Source of the DNA: Paenibacillus urinalis
GTDB lineage: Bacteria; Bacillota; Bacilli; Paenibacillales; Paenibacillaceae
Assembly: GCF_028747985.1 (NCBI RefSeq)
Contig: NZ_CP118108.1
Location: forward strand, 1,431,501 to 1,495,500
Length of the DNA: 64,000 bases
Direction of reading: 5' to 3'
Of the stretch, positions 33,764 to 42,553 are shown in pieces. A program made the position numbers and the translations under genes. Every line of letters starts with the position of its first letter. The first letter of the stretch is position 1. The notes beneath the pieces were generated by a model that had not been told where the DNA came from, searched no databases, and was given only the letters and a program-made list of their open reading frames with translations.

Positions 33764-34537
33764 ATGGAGAATAAAGAAACCTTCAATTATATCGTTAGTG
33801 AATACGAGAGGTTCAGACCCGCTTATCCCAAAGAAATGTTCGATGATATTGCTGATTATTGCAGCCTGAAACAAGACCAAAAGATCTTAGAAATCGGCTG
33901 TGGAACAGGCCAAGCGACTGGAGGCTTCTTGGATAAAGGCTTTACGGATATCACCTGTGTTGAGCTTGGTGACCAACTAGCACAGTTCACTGCAGAGAAA
34001 TTCAAAGGGTATCCCTCAGTAAAAGTACTACATACCGCGTTTGAGGATTGGAATGGAGAGGGTTCACCTTTTGACCTCGCGATTTCGGGAACGGCCTTTC
34101 ATTTCATTGAGCCTGAATTCGGATACCGGAGAGTGTGGGAGCTGCTTAAACATAACGGTTCAATGGCTTTCTTCTGGACGGTACATGTTCCGATGTACGA
34201 TGACCTCCACCAGGAAATTCGTCTTCACTACCGCGAACTTGCTCCTCATTTGGATGACGCTGCGCTGCCTACTCCTGAGGAGATCATTGAAGACAGAAGA
34301 GTGATTACTGACAAGTCGGGGTTCTTTAACCATCTGCTTGTAAAAGAGTATAGGGAAATACATACACTCACCAGCTCCGCTTATGTATCCTTGCTGAATA
34401 CAAACTCCAAGCACAGACAGCTTCCAAATCCCGTTAAAGATGAGTTGTTCCACCGTATTCAGGAGTCGGTTGACCGAGCAGGTGGTACAATTCATAAGGA
34501 GCATAGAGTTGCCTTATATTTAGCGGCAAAAGCTTAG
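33764..34537 (+). CDS. Class I SAM-dependent methyltransferase
   Basis: 257 aa. KILEIGCGTGQATGGFLDKG (motif I, about residue 39-58), VELGDQLAQFTAEKF (motif II) and FDLAISGTAFHFI (motif IV). Family of ubiquinone/menaquinone-type methyltransferases, acceptor unknown. GGAGGCGGAG precedes the ATG; the strong terminator after it closes the array. Confidence 0.85.
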   Translation: MENKETFNYIVSEYERFRPAYPKEMFDDIADYCSLKQDQKILEIGCGTGQATGGFLDKGFTDITCVELGDQLAQFTAEKFKGYPSVKVLHTAFEDWNGEGSPFDLAISGTAFHFIEPEFGYRRVWELLKHNGSMAFFWTVHVPMYDDLHQEIRLHYRELAPHLDDAALPTPEEIIEDRRVITDKSGFFNHLLVKEYREIHTLTSSAYVSLLNTNSKHRQLPNPVKDELFHRIQESVDRAGGTIHKEHRVALYLAAKA

Positions 34538-34555
34538 CTGATTGTGAAAAGTATA

Positions 34556-34600
34556 CAAGATGGTTTTTCTCTATTAAGGAGAGAAAGCCATCTTTTTTTT
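34556..34600 (+). terminator. Intrinsic terminator closing the array
   Basis: AAGATGGTTTTTCTCT pairs with GGAGAGAAAGCCATCTT around ATTAA and is followed by eight T. Confidence 0.9.
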
Positions 34601-34727
34601 GCACTTCCGTATCTGAAGATCGAAGCGAGATTTATTCTAACCGTCAGTGCATTGGATCTTTGTTTCAGATTCATTTAAGCAACCCTTTATATACTCAGCC
34701 TTAGAATATATGTAAAGGGGACTTCTT

Positions 34728-35729
34728 ATGAGAGCCGATCTGAAGCTTGGTCAAATACGGAAAAGAAAAGGGATGTTCATCTCCATAATGATTCTAATCA
34801 TCGTGGGGGTTATATTATATGGACTTGCTGATCGCTATCTTATTGAGCACGTTGAGGTTGTGGTCACGGATGAGACAGCGGAGTCTAATCAAGCAGCTAG
34901 TACAGCCGAGTCTAATCAAGCAGCTAGTACAGCCGAGTCTAGCAATACCTCTGCATCCACTACTGAGGCGGAGTATGATGACTGGAATTATACGAGTGAT
35001 GATATTCAGATTCAGATTGACCAGGTACAAACGGGTACGGGTGAGGACCAAATTACTTACTATGTTGCCGATGTGGTACTCAAAAATGCGGATCTCTTAC
35101 GCACAGCATTCGCGAATGACAGCTTTGGAACGAATATTATCGAGAATACCTCGGATATTGCTTCAGGCAAAAATGCGATCTTCGCGATCAATGGAGACTA
35201 CTATGGATTCCGAAGCGATGGAGTCATTATTCGCAATGGAACGCTCTATCGAGACAGCCCGGTGAGAGATGCGATGGTATTGTTTGCGGATGGCTCCATG
35301 CAGACGTATAACGAGACCGAAGTTTCTTCCTCTGAGCTGCTGGCTGACAGGGCAGTCCATACGCTCTCCTTTGGACCGATTCTCATACAGGACGGTGAGA
35401 TCACGGGAGATTTTAGTCATGTCAAGATTGACAGCAATTTCGGCAACCGTTCCATTCAGGCTGCGAACCCGCGGACAGCGATCGGTATGATTGAACCGAA
35501 TCATTATGTTTTTGTCGTGGTGGATGGGCGAAATAAAGGCTACAGTCGCGGAATGACGCTGGACGAGCTTGCACAGCTAATGGATAACCTCGGTGCAACA
35601 GAGGCTTATAATCTGGACGGCGGCGGCTCCTCTACGATGGTATTCATGGGCAGGGTCGTGAACAATCCTCAAGGTAAAAATGAAGAACGCGGGGTCAGCG
35701 ATATCCTGTATGTAGCGGAGGGAGAATGA
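34728..35729 (+). CDS. Phosphodiester glycosidase (NAGPA) family exported protein
   Basis: 333 aa. An N-terminal membrane anchor (about residues 16-37) leads into a Ser/Thr/Ala-rich stalk with a tandem TAESNQAAS repeat, then a NAGPA-type domain (AIFAINGDYYGFRSDGVIIRNG, IQAANPRTAIGM, NLDGGGSSTMVFMGRVVN). These domains cleave N-acetylglucosamine 1-phosphodiester bonds or similar sugar phosphodiesters at the cell envelope. Starts GAGGG 1-2 bases before the next gene, so both form an operon with a glycosyltransferase. Confidence 0.85.
   Translation: MRADLKLGQIRKRKGMFISIMILIIVGVILYGLADRYLIEHVEVVVTDETAESNQAASTAESNQAASTAESSNTSASTTEAEYDDWNYTSDDIQIQIDQVQTGTGEDQITYYVADVVLKNADLLRTAFANDSFGTNIIENTSDIASGKNAIFAINGDYYGFRSDGVIIRNGTLYRDSPVRDAMVLFADGSMQTYNETEVSSSELLADRAVHTLSFGPILIQDGEITGDFSHVKIDSNFGNRSIQAANPRTAIGMIEPNHYVFVVVDGRNKGYSRGMTLDELAQLMDNLGATEAYNLDGGGSSTMVFMGRVVNNPQGKNEERGVSDILYVAEGE
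34881..34934 (+). repeat. Two exact 27-base tandem repeats in the stalk
   Basis: The unit beginning GAGTCTAATCAAGCAG occurs at 34881-34907 and 34908-34934 and starts a third time. Exact identity suggests recent slippage, which would vary stalk length in nine-residue steps. Confidence 0.85.
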
Positions 35730-35730
35730 G

Positions 35731-36744
35731 ATGACCATTCTAATTCCAGCCTATGAACCGGATGACCGCTTGCTTGATTTAATTATTCAGCTTCTAAGCT
35801 GTGAGCTGGGCCCAATTGTCGTTATCGACGATGGCAGTGGTCCGGCATACAGTAAGATTTTTACATTGGTAGAATCCCTAAGGTGTACCGTCCTCACGCA
35901 TGAGACCAATCTGGGTAAAGGACGCGCATTAAAAACAGGCTTTGCGCATATTCAGAGAGCCGGACTCCCGGGCCCCATCATTACGGCCGACAGTGACGGT
36001 CAGCATCTTCCACATGATATACAGCGGATATATGAAGCCGTGCAGAAGCAGACAGTACCTGGCATGGTGCTCGGCAGCCGGCGCTTCAGCGGCAAGGTAC
36101 CTCTCCGAAGCCGGTTCGGGAATACGGTCACGAGAGCTGTTTTTAAACTGACGACAGGAAATAAAGTATACGATACACAGACGGGACTGCGCGGATTTCC
36201 CTTATCCATGCTGAGCTGGCTCTCAGATCTCCCTGGCGAGCGATTCGAATATGAGATGAACATGCTGCTGACCGCGAACACAGCAGGCTATCCTATTACA
36301 GAGGAATATATAGATACGGTTTATTTGGATGAGAATAAATCTTCTCACTTTCGTCCTGTTGCCGATTCGCTGCGGATCTATTATCCGATTCTGCTGTTCA
36401 GCACTTCGTCGCTGATCTCTGCACTTCTTGATTTTGCGTTATTGTTCATCGTTCATTATTTCAGCAGCAGTCTATTATTATCGGTGGTCGTTGCAAGGCT
36501 GTGCAGCTCTGTATTCAACTATTCTATGAATCGAAGATATGTGTTCACGGGAGGCCATACGAAGAGAGTTTATCAATCCTTTCCCAAGTACTTTGCACTT
36601 GTCCTGCTCATATTGCTGCTGAATTATGGACTATTGTACTTTTACAATGAGAAATTAATCATTCCGCTGCTTGCTGCGAAGATACTGACGGAGGCATCCA
36701 TCTTTGTGTTCAGCTACTGGGCACAGCGCAGGTTCGTCTATTAA
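35731..36744 (+). CDS. Glycosyltransferase family 2 fused to a GtrA-like membrane domain
   Basis: 337 aa. Residues 1-210 are a GT2 domain (TILIPAYEPDDRLLDLI, VIDDGSGPAY, TADSDGQHLP with the DxD-type D-S-D, RRFSGKVPLRSRFGN); residues 225-337 hold four helices of the GtrA/DPMS-like family. Such fusions make or move polyprenyl-phosphate sugars for wall glycan decoration. One base after the phosphodiester glycosidase gene, so likely co-transcribed. Confidence 0.85.
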   Translation: MTILIPAYEPDDRLLDLIIQLLSCELGPIVVIDDGSGPAYSKIFTLVESLRCTVLTHETNLGKGRALKTGFAHIQRAGLPGPIITADSDGQHLPHDIQRIYEAVQKQTVPGMVLGSRRFSGKVPLRSRFGNTVTRAVFKLTTGNKVYDTQTGLRGFPLSMLSWLSDLPGERFEYEMNMLLTANTAGYPITEEYIDTVYLDENKSSHFRPVADSLRIYYPILLFSTSSLISALLDFALLFIVHYFSSSLLLSVVVARLCSSVFNYSMNRRYVFTGGHTKRVYQSFPKYFALVLLILLLNYGLLYFYNEKLIIPLLAAKILTEASIFVFSYWAQRRFVY

Positions 36745-36885
36745 TTAACCGACTAGCTTAAATGCTTGAGGGGGATTGGTTGTGGAAAATGGATATTCCG
36801 TGTTTAATGAGAATGTGGGGATAAGCGTGCTGCTGGTCCTTTAAGCGCATAGGAATTTGTCCTATTGAAGTCGGGAGGAATAAAG

Positions 36886-37251
36886 ATGGAAATATCGACT
36901 GTTCAGCACAATGGAGTTGAGATTGCAGTTGTACGTGATATGGATGTATTAATTGAAGATGTTCAATCTGCCTTGGATCTTATGGCAACGGTGAAGTATG
37001 AGACGGGCTCCAGCCGGATTGTCCTGCATAAATCAGCAATAGCGGAGCCGTTTTTTGATCTGAAGACGAAGCTGGCTGGTGAGATCATGCAGAAATTTGT
37101 AAATTACCAGACGAATATCGCGATCGTGGGGGATTATTCAATCTATGAGAGCAAGAGTCTGAAGGACTTTATATATGAGAGCAATAAGGGCCGACATATC
37201 TTTTTCCTGGATAATGAGGAGCAGGCGGTGGAGAAATTAAGCAGGGTATAA
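36886..37251 (+). CDS. DUF4180 protein
   Basis: 121 aa; LDLMATVKYETGSSRIVLHKSAIAEPFFDLKTKLAGEIMQKF is characteristic of DUF4180, a cytoplasmic family of unknown function often near regulators. GGGAGGA precedes ATG 36886. Confidence 0.75.
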   Translation: MEISTVQHNGVEIAVVRDMDVLIEDVQSALDLMATVKYETGSSRIVLHKSAIAEPFFDLKTKLAGEIMQKFVNYQTNIAIVGDYSIYESKSLKDFIYESNKGRHIFFLDNEEQAVEKLSRV

Positions 37252-37329
37252 CATGCCACGCCAAAAAGATAGACTGCCAAGTGCAATTCATAATCGCAGA
37301 TCTGAAATGTGGAGGAAGGGAGCAATGTC

Positions 37330-37878
37330 TTGAGCAAAGTACAGGTCATACCGGCGGGTTCGGCTGATGTTGAGAGGGTTAATTATATTTTTGAGAAGAC
37401 CATACCGGATACGTTTGAAAAAGAAGGCATCGCCCATCTGGAAGAGGATCTTTCCGGGGAAATTGAACTTAAGAAAAAGCTCCTGCAGAAGGCGCTTCAA
37501 TCGGATGCTGCAGGTACTCTTTTTCTCGCAGCGATGCAGGATGATATGGTCGTAGGCACCATCTCGTATTCGCCTTGTGGAGAGGATATTAAAGTGTGCA
37601 CCGAGCATGCACTGGATCATGTGGGTGAGCTCGGCAGTTTATATGTACTCCCCAGTTATCAGGGGCAGGGTATAGGCTCTGCATTGATCAAGGCGCTGCT
37701 GACTCTACTGAATGAACAGGGAGTCGAACAGTTTTGCCTGGACAGCGGCTATAAGCTGGCACAGCAGAAGTGGCTGCGCAAATTCGGCAAGCCTTATGTT
37801 ACCGTACGGGATTATTGGGGACCAGGCTCCGTGCACATGGTATGGCTGTGTCAGGTGAACGATTTTATCGACAAGTAG
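37330..37878 (+). CDS. GNAT family N-acetyltransferase
   Basis: 182 aa; GSLYVLPSYQGQGIGSALIKALL (about residue 98-120) is the acetyl-CoA loop. The C-terminal QQKWLRKFGKPYVTVRDYWGPG matches a Paenibacillus/Bacillus GNAT group. TTG 37330 has AAGGGAG upstream; an in-frame GTG at 37309 is less likely. Confidence 0.8.
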   Translation: MSKVQVIPAGSADVERVNYIFEKTIPDTFEKEGIAHLEEDLSGEIELKKKLLQKALQSDAAGTLFLAAMQDDMVVGTISYSPCGEDIKVCTEHALDHVGELGSLYVLPSYQGQGIGSALIKALLTLLNEQGVEQFCLDSGYKLAQQKWLRKFGKPYVTVRDYWGPGSVHMVWLCQVNDFIDK

Positions 37879-37901
37879 TCTTAATCGAAGCAGGTGATGA
37901 C

Positions 37902-38177
37902 ATGTTGTTGGCATTATTGTTTATTTGTTCTATTTTATCTCTACTTTTTATTTTCAAATCGGAAGATGGACAGTATTGGTCTAAGCTAGCTCTTTTTGTG
38001 TTTGGGTATTCCTTGATCCTGAGTGTTTTTTTGCTGAACGACACTTGGAGCGGAGGACTTAGTTTTATATTGGAGCTTCTTCCAGCAAGCACTTATAATG
38101 AGAACGTAGAGCTTCTAATGGGTATATCAATAATTTCTCTCTTATGTTATTTTGGATTCAAAGCTTATAGAAAATAA
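37902..38177 (+). CDS. Small membrane protein, three helices
   Basis: 91 aa from ATG 37902 behind AGGTGA: MLLALLFICSILSLLFIF, then helices near residues 25-45 and 70-88. Same strand as the GNAT, 23 bases later, likely one transcript. No family recognised. Confidence 0.6.
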   Translation: MLLALLFICSILSLLFIFKSEDGQYWSKLALFVFGYSLILSVFLLNDTWSGGLSFILELLPASTYNENVELLMGISIISLLCYFGFKAYRK

Positions 38178-38189
38178 TGAAGCTTATGC

Positions 38190-38220
38190 AAAAAGGAGGT
38201 CCGATAGGGATCTCTTTTTT
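38190..38220 (+). terminator. Intrinsic terminator
   Basis: AAAAAGGAGGTCC-GATA-GGGATCTCTTTTTT. Confidence 0.75.
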
Positions 38221-38260
38221 ATAGGTTAAAAAATAATAAAGTAAGTGTAGGAGCAGACAG

Positions 38261-39232
38261 ATGAGCAAATATTTATTCGGTGTTGATCTCGGCGGAACCA
38301 ATACGAAAGCAGCGATTTACACGAAACAATTTGAGACAGTAATAGAGCTGAGCGTGGCGACGGAAGCTGCAAAAGGGCCAGCTTATGTATTATCCAATAT
38401 CGCAGAAACGGTGCAAAAACTGCTCGCTTCCGTAAATTTGTCGCAGGAGGATATTGAGGTTATGGGAATGGGAATTCCAGGACTACTGGATCCTCAAGCA
38501 GGGTTCTCTATTTTTTCGCCGAATTTTCCAGATTGGGAAAACATCCCGGTTGTGGATCGTATGAAGGAGCATTTCAATTTTCCTGTCTTTATTGATAATG
38601 ATGTACGTGTAAATCTATATGGAGAATGGCGTCATGGGGCAGGAGCAGGCTACCAGAACATTTTCTTGATTACACTGGGTACAGGGCTTGGATCCGGGAT
38701 TGTCTGCGGTGGACAGGTTCTCTATGGCACGACCTCCAGCGCAGGTGAGATTGGACACATGAATATGTATAGAGAAGGACGTCCTTGCAAATGCGGCAGC
38801 TCAGGGTGTCTTGGCAGATATGCTTCGGCAGTCGGGATGGTGAATACGCTGCTTGAGAAGCTGGCTGCTGGTCAGCAGAGTATGATTCAGGACTGGGTAC
38901 AGGGGGATTATACCCACATCACAGCCAAGATGATCTCAGATGCTTACGATCTGGAGGATCAGACCGCCAGGGAAGTAATGCAGGAGACAGGTGAAATTCT
39001 CGGGTTCGGTTTAGCTAACGTCATTAATCTATTTAATCCCGAGATTGTTATTGTTGGAGGAGGTATGTCTGCAGCAGGAGAGCGTTTGCTGGGGACGGTG
39101 AGAGAAACGGTTCATCGTCATGCGTTGAAGCTGTCGAGAGAAGCCTGCAGGATTGAACAAGCCCAGCTTGGTGGAAGAGCAGGAACGATTGGAGCAGCAG
39201 CGTATGCATTAGATAGATTACAACACGGATAA
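38261..39232 (+). CDS. ROK family sugar kinase
   Basis: 323 aa. ATP-binding LFGVDLGGTNTKAA at the start, substrate-site SSAGEIGHMNM and the zinc motif CKCGSSGCLGRYAS (about residues 172-185) place it in the ROK family, which phosphorylates glucose or N-acetyl sugars. No helix-turn-helix, so a kinase and not a repressor. It is followed 14 bases later by an APH-like kinase; a joint operon is likely. Confidence 0.85.
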   Translation: MSKYLFGVDLGGTNTKAAIYTKQFETVIELSVATEAAKGPAYVLSNIAETVQKLLASVNLSQEDIEVMGMGIPGLLDPQAGFSIFSPNFPDWENIPVVDRMKEHFNFPVFIDNDVRVNLYGEWRHGAGAGYQNIFLITLGTGLGSGIVCGGQVLYGTTSSAGEIGHMNMYREGRPCKCGSSGCLGRYASAVGMVNTLLEKLAAGQQSMIQDWVQGDYTHITAKMISDAYDLEDQTAREVMQETGEILGFGLANVINLFNPEIVIVGGGMSAAGERLLGTVRETVHRHALKLSREACRIEQAQLGGRAGTIGAAAYALDRLQHG

Positions 39233-39246
39233 AAAGGAGTATTGCG

Positions 39247-40116
39247 ATGAGTCATTATCTGCTCGATATTCGTTGGGAGGAAAAAAACGAACTGGTAGAT
39301 GTTCTGCTTATGCCAGGCGGCTCTCCCGAGATGACGGCGTTAGAAGCGGGTCTTGAAGCCGAAGTCTTCCAGATCGTGCCCGATGAAGAGGAAAACAGCC
39401 TTGTGCTCAAAATATGGAATCGCGATTCCAGACCGGATATCCGGCGTCAATATAAACTGCTTGAGCTTCTGCATAGCTATGGGATGCCCGTGTCCAGGCC
39501 GCTTGGCTGGGGTTATGATCTGAACGGCAATCAGGTTCTGCTCACTCCTTATGATGGAGCACCGGTTACCCGATTGGGTGCAGCGGTTGTTCGTAAGCTC
39601 GCCAAAATGTTGACCGATATACATAAGCTGCCGGTAGATAAGGAGTTTGGCGACTTGTTGCCGGAATACGATTTTATGTCCTATTTCTATCCGGCAATCG
39701 ATCAGCATGAGGATATCAAGCGGCTGCTGATGCCGCTGCTGGAGCGTGCAAATCTCAATCATCACAGTGTGATTCACGGTGATTTTAATCTCGGCAATGT
39801 TTTGGAGCAGGAAGGACAATACAAGATTATCGATTGGACCAATGGGCAACTGGGGGATGCAAGGTATGATATCGCCTGGTCTGTCATTGTTATGCGGATA
39901 TTTGCAGGTGATAGAAATGCAGCCGTGTATCGAGCCGCATGTTTATCTGCAACCGCTTATACGGATGAAGAGCTGGAGCTGTTTGAAGCGATTGCGACAC
40001 TCAGAGGAGTGCTGCTCAGCAGAGGGAGCGATCTTTTAAAAGGAAAGGACATGTTGAAGCGGGTCAGAAACATACTAAATGAAAACAAGTACCTGACAGC
40101 GGATGTTATTGTGTGA
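39247..40116 (+). CDS. APH-fold small-molecule kinase
   Basis: 289 aa. VIHGDFNLGNVLEQE (Brenner motif HxDxxxxN, about residue 177-191) and YKIIDWTNGQLGD (DFG-like) mark the aminoglycoside phosphotransferase/choline kinase fold. Whether it acts on an antibiotic or a metabolite is open; the ROK-kinase neighbour suggests a sugar or amino-sugar link. AAGGAG precedes the ATG. Confidence 0.8.
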   Translation: MSHYLLDIRWEEKNELVDVLLMPGGSPEMTALEAGLEAEVFQIVPDEEENSLVLKIWNRDSRPDIRRQYKLLELLHSYGMPVSRPLGWGYDLNGNQVLLTPYDGAPVTRLGAAVVRKLAKMLTDIHKLPVDKEFGDLLPEYDFMSYFYPAIDQHEDIKRLLMPLLERANLNHHSVIHGDFNLGNVLEQEGQYKIIDWTNGQLGDARYDIAWSVIVMRIFAGDRNAAVYRAACLSATAYTDEELELFEAIATLRGVLLSRGSDLLKGKDMLKRVRNILNENKYLTADVIV

Positions 40117-40132
40117 TATAAGCAACTATGAT

Positions 40133-40202
40133 AAAGAGAGCCAAAATCTGTAAGAGTTTAACGAATTGTTAACCTAGCTTTACAGTGTCTGGCTCTCTTT
40201 TT
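40133..40202 (+). terminator. Bidirectional-looking terminator
   Basis: AAAGAGAGCCA pairs with TGGCTCTCTTT at the ends of a 69-base hairpin with inner GTTTAACG/TGTTAACC pairing, and A and T runs on both sides; it lies between converging genes. Confidence 0.75.
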
Positions 40203-40226
40203 GAAGTTTATAATATCAGAGATTTT

Positions 40227-40742
40227 CTACTTCCAATTTTCCGCAATAAATTCATCACGGCCTGATTTCTCACGGTCTTCCTTATAATGCTTCTGATTCT
40301 TCTTATGGAAGTCCTGATGATATTCTTCCGCAGGGTAGAATGTAGCCGCTGGCAGGATCTCAGTGACAATCGGTTTATCAAACCGCCCGCTTTCTGCTAC
40401 CTCTTTTTTGGAAGCCAGAGCAAGCTCTCGCTGATGCTCATTATGATAAAAAACTGCTGTCTTGTACTGACTGCCGCGATCTTGGAATTGCCCGCCTTCG
40501 TCGGTCGGATCGATTTGTGGCCAGAACAACTCCAGCAGCTTCTCGTATGGAAACAGCTCTGGATCAAAAGTAATTTCGACGACTTCATAGTGACCTGTCG
40601 TTCCGGTCTTGACCTGTTCATATGTGGGATTCTCTACAGTACCCCCTGTGTAACCTGATACGATACCGTGGATGCCAGGCAGCTCCTCAAATGGAGTAAC
40701 CATGCACCAGAAGCATCCGCCTGCAAATGTCGCTTTTTCCAT
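40227..40742 (-). CDS. msrA: Peptide methionine sulfoxide reductase A
   Basis: 171 aa. Reduces (S)-methionine sulfoxide in proteins with thioredoxin. The catalytic ATFAGGCFWCM (residues 4-14) contains the GCFWC active Cys; TGGTVENPTYEQVKTGTTGHYEVVEI is the conserved next block. C-terminal resolving-Cys motif is absent, as in shorter MsrA forms. Start supported by AGAGG. Monocistronic and convergent with the preceding pair. Confidence 0.95.
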   Translation of the reverse strand: MEKATFAGGCFWCMVTPFEELPGIHGIVSGYTGGTVENPTYEQVKTGTTGHYEVVEITFDPELFPYEKLLELFWPQIDPTDEGGQFQDRGSQYKTAVFYHNEHQRELALASKKEVAESGRFDKPIVTEILPAATFYPAEEYHQDFHKKNQKHYKEDREKSGRDEFIAENWK

Positions 40743-40890
40743 GTGTCCAACCTCTTTCAGTAAGTCTACTAATGTATAGTTGTCCTTCAGTATACCAAAA
40801 TTCCTTCCGCTGGGGACAGATATGTTCGCAATTCTAATTCATTATTCAAGTAGGTGTTTGTATTTATTTTCCATCTATGTTAGCTTTTTA

Positions 40891-40917
40891 GTATAACCAA
40901 CCTCGTTGGTTGGTATT
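40891..40917 (+). promoter_or_regulatory. Palindrome in the cysK leader
   Basis: ACCAACC-TCGTT-GGTTGGT at 40896-40914 overlaps a -10-like TATAAC (40892-40897) and lies 20 bases before the cysK start, a plausible repressor operator or leader hairpin. It does not look like the CymR site expected for cysteine genes. Confidence 0.4.
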
Positions 40918-40931
40918 ATCTAGCTGGAGGG

Positions 40932-41873
40932 ATGAACTTGAGCCGTATCGCCAAAAACCTTACCGAGCTTATCGGAAATACACCTCTCTTAGAATTAAGT
41001 CATTTTTCAAAAGTCCAACAAATTGAATCTACTATGTATGCCAAGCTAGAGTACTTTAATCCAGCAGGAAGTGTCAAAGATAGAATTGGCTATGCCATGA
41101 TTAAAGATTCGGAGGAACGCGGGCTTATTACACAGGATTCAATTCTTATCGAACCGACCAGCGGCAATACTGGTGTGGGATTGGCATTTGCTGCAGCTGC
41201 CCTAGGATATAAATTGATAATTACGCTTCCGGAGAGCTTTAGTATAGAGCGTCGTAAGCTGCTTACTGCATTAGGAGCTGAATTAGTACTTACACCGGCA
41301 CAAGAGGGAATGGCTGGAGCAATCAAGAAGGCCGAGGAACTAGCTGCAGAAACACCTGGCTCCTATATACCTCAGCAATTCAAGAACCCAGCTAATCCAG
41401 CAATACATAAACAGACGACAGCTGAAGAAATATGGAGAGATACAGAAGGCAACATTGATATCTTCGTTGCGGGTGTAGGTACTGGAGGTACCATCTCCGG
41501 GGTTGGTGAATTTCTGAAGAATAAGAACAAGAGCATTCAGGTCGTTGCTGTGGAGCCTTATGATTCTTCAGTGCTGTCAGGCGGCAAAAAGGGACTGCAT
41601 TCCATACAAGGCATTGGTGCCGGATTTATTCCAGACAACTTTAACCGATCTGTCATTGATGAGATTGTCACGGTTAGAAATGATGAAGCGATGCAAGTTT
41701 CTAGGCTGCTAGCTAGAAGTGAAGGGCTTCTTGTCGGTATTTCCTCTGGGGCAGCAGTGTCTGCTGCATTAACCCTTGCAAAGAGGCCTGAGAATAAAGG
41801 GAAGGCGATAGTCGTCATTCTCCCTGATACAGGTGAGAGATATTTATCTACCGCCTTATATCCAGATGTATAA
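40932..41873 (+). CDS. cysK: Cysteine synthase (O-acetylserine sulfhydrylase)
   Basis: 313 aa PLP enzyme making cysteine from O-acetylserine and sulfide. [11 protein letters not shown] holds the PLP-binding Lys (about residue 45), [12 protein letters not shown] the Asn loop, [15 protein letters not shown] the phosphate loop, and LVGISSGAA the C-terminal Ser. GGAGGG precedes the ATG. Length fits CysK; a paralogue elsewhere with a different partner role cannot be excluded. Confidence 0.9.
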   Translation: MNLSRIAKNLTELIGNTPLLELSHFSKVQQIESTMYAKLEYFNPAGSVKDRIGYAMIKDSEERGLITQDSILIEPTSGNTGVGLAFAAAALGYKLIITLPESFSIERRKLLTALGAELVLTPAQEGMAGAIKKAEELAAETPGSYIPQQFKNPANPAIHKQTTAEEIWRDTEGNIDIFVAGVGTGGTISGVGEFLKNKNKSIQVVAVEPYDSSVLSGGKKGLHSIQGIGAGFIPDNFNRSVIDEIVTVRNDEAMQVSRLLARSEGLLVGISSGAAVSAALTLAKRPENKGKAIVVILPDTGERYLSTALYPDV

Positions 41874-41900
41874 CACACTAAAATGAAAGGGGCTGCCTTC

Positions 41901-42536
41901 ATGAGACCCGTTGTTGGAATCCTGGGAACGATTCATAATGAGAGCCTGAGAGAGCAGTATCATTGTTCTCTTGATCTATATCGAGAAGTGATCCATCGCT
42001 TTGAGCCTGACCTGATCTGCGGTGAAGTTCATCCTGACAGTTGGCAGAAGTATTTGAATAATAAGCATGAGCAGGGCTACTGGGGTGAGCCAGCGAGTGA
42101 GTACTGGGAGCTAATCTTTCCTTATTGTGAGAAGCATGGGGTAGAGTTTGTCCCTATTGACTGGTTTGAGCTGGATGTATGGAATGATTTTGATCCTTTT
42201 GTGCCTTTTCCAGAAGAGAAACGTCAAGAGCTTGAGAATCAGGATGATGAATGGTTCCAAATGCAGATGGATACTTGGTCATATGGCAATATTCCATTTA
42301 ACTCCGCAGAATTTGATCAAGTAACGAAGCTAAAATATGAATGGATGTATGAAGTTAATCCGGCAGCAGTGAATTTTAGATGGATTGTCAGGAATCAGAT
42401 TATGATTCAGCGGGCAAAGAATGCGATCAAGGCGAATTTGCAACGAAAAATACTATGTGTCGTTGGCGCAGACCATAATTATCTTTTTCATGAAGGGCTG
42501 AAGAGTGAACAGATTCTTCTTCAATATCCGCTATAG
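41901..42536 (+). CDS. TraB/ChaN-like hypothetical protein
   Basis: 211 aa. The layout GILGTIHNESLREQY at the start and VVGADHNYLFHEGL at the end (two widely spaced His-containing blocks) is reminiscent of TraB/PrgY/ChaN-type proteins, which have an N-terminal GTxH and a C-terminal GxxH. No membrane segments. ATG 41901 has AAAGGGG upstream. Function unknown. Confidence 0.5.
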   Translation: MRPVVGILGTIHNESLREQYHCSLDLYREVIHRFEPDLICGEVHPDSWQKYLNNKHEQGYWGEPASEYWELIFPYCEKHGVEFVPIDWFELDVWNDFDPFVPFPEEKRQELENQDDEWFQMQMDTWSYGNIPFNSAEFDQVTKLKYEWMYEVNPAAVNFRWIVRNQIMIQRAKNAIKANLQRKILCVVGADHNYLFHEGLKSEQILLQYPL

Positions 42537-42553
42537 GTCGGAGAGTAGAAAAA

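Noticed and set aside
11480..34600. Complete integron with integrase
   Set aside because: No IntI or any tyrosine or serine recombinase is encoded in the window; only cassette-like features remain.
38261..40116. Antibiotic resistance pair (APH next to ROK kinase)
   Set aside because: The APH fold also serves many metabolic kinases and no resistance-specific residues can be recognised.
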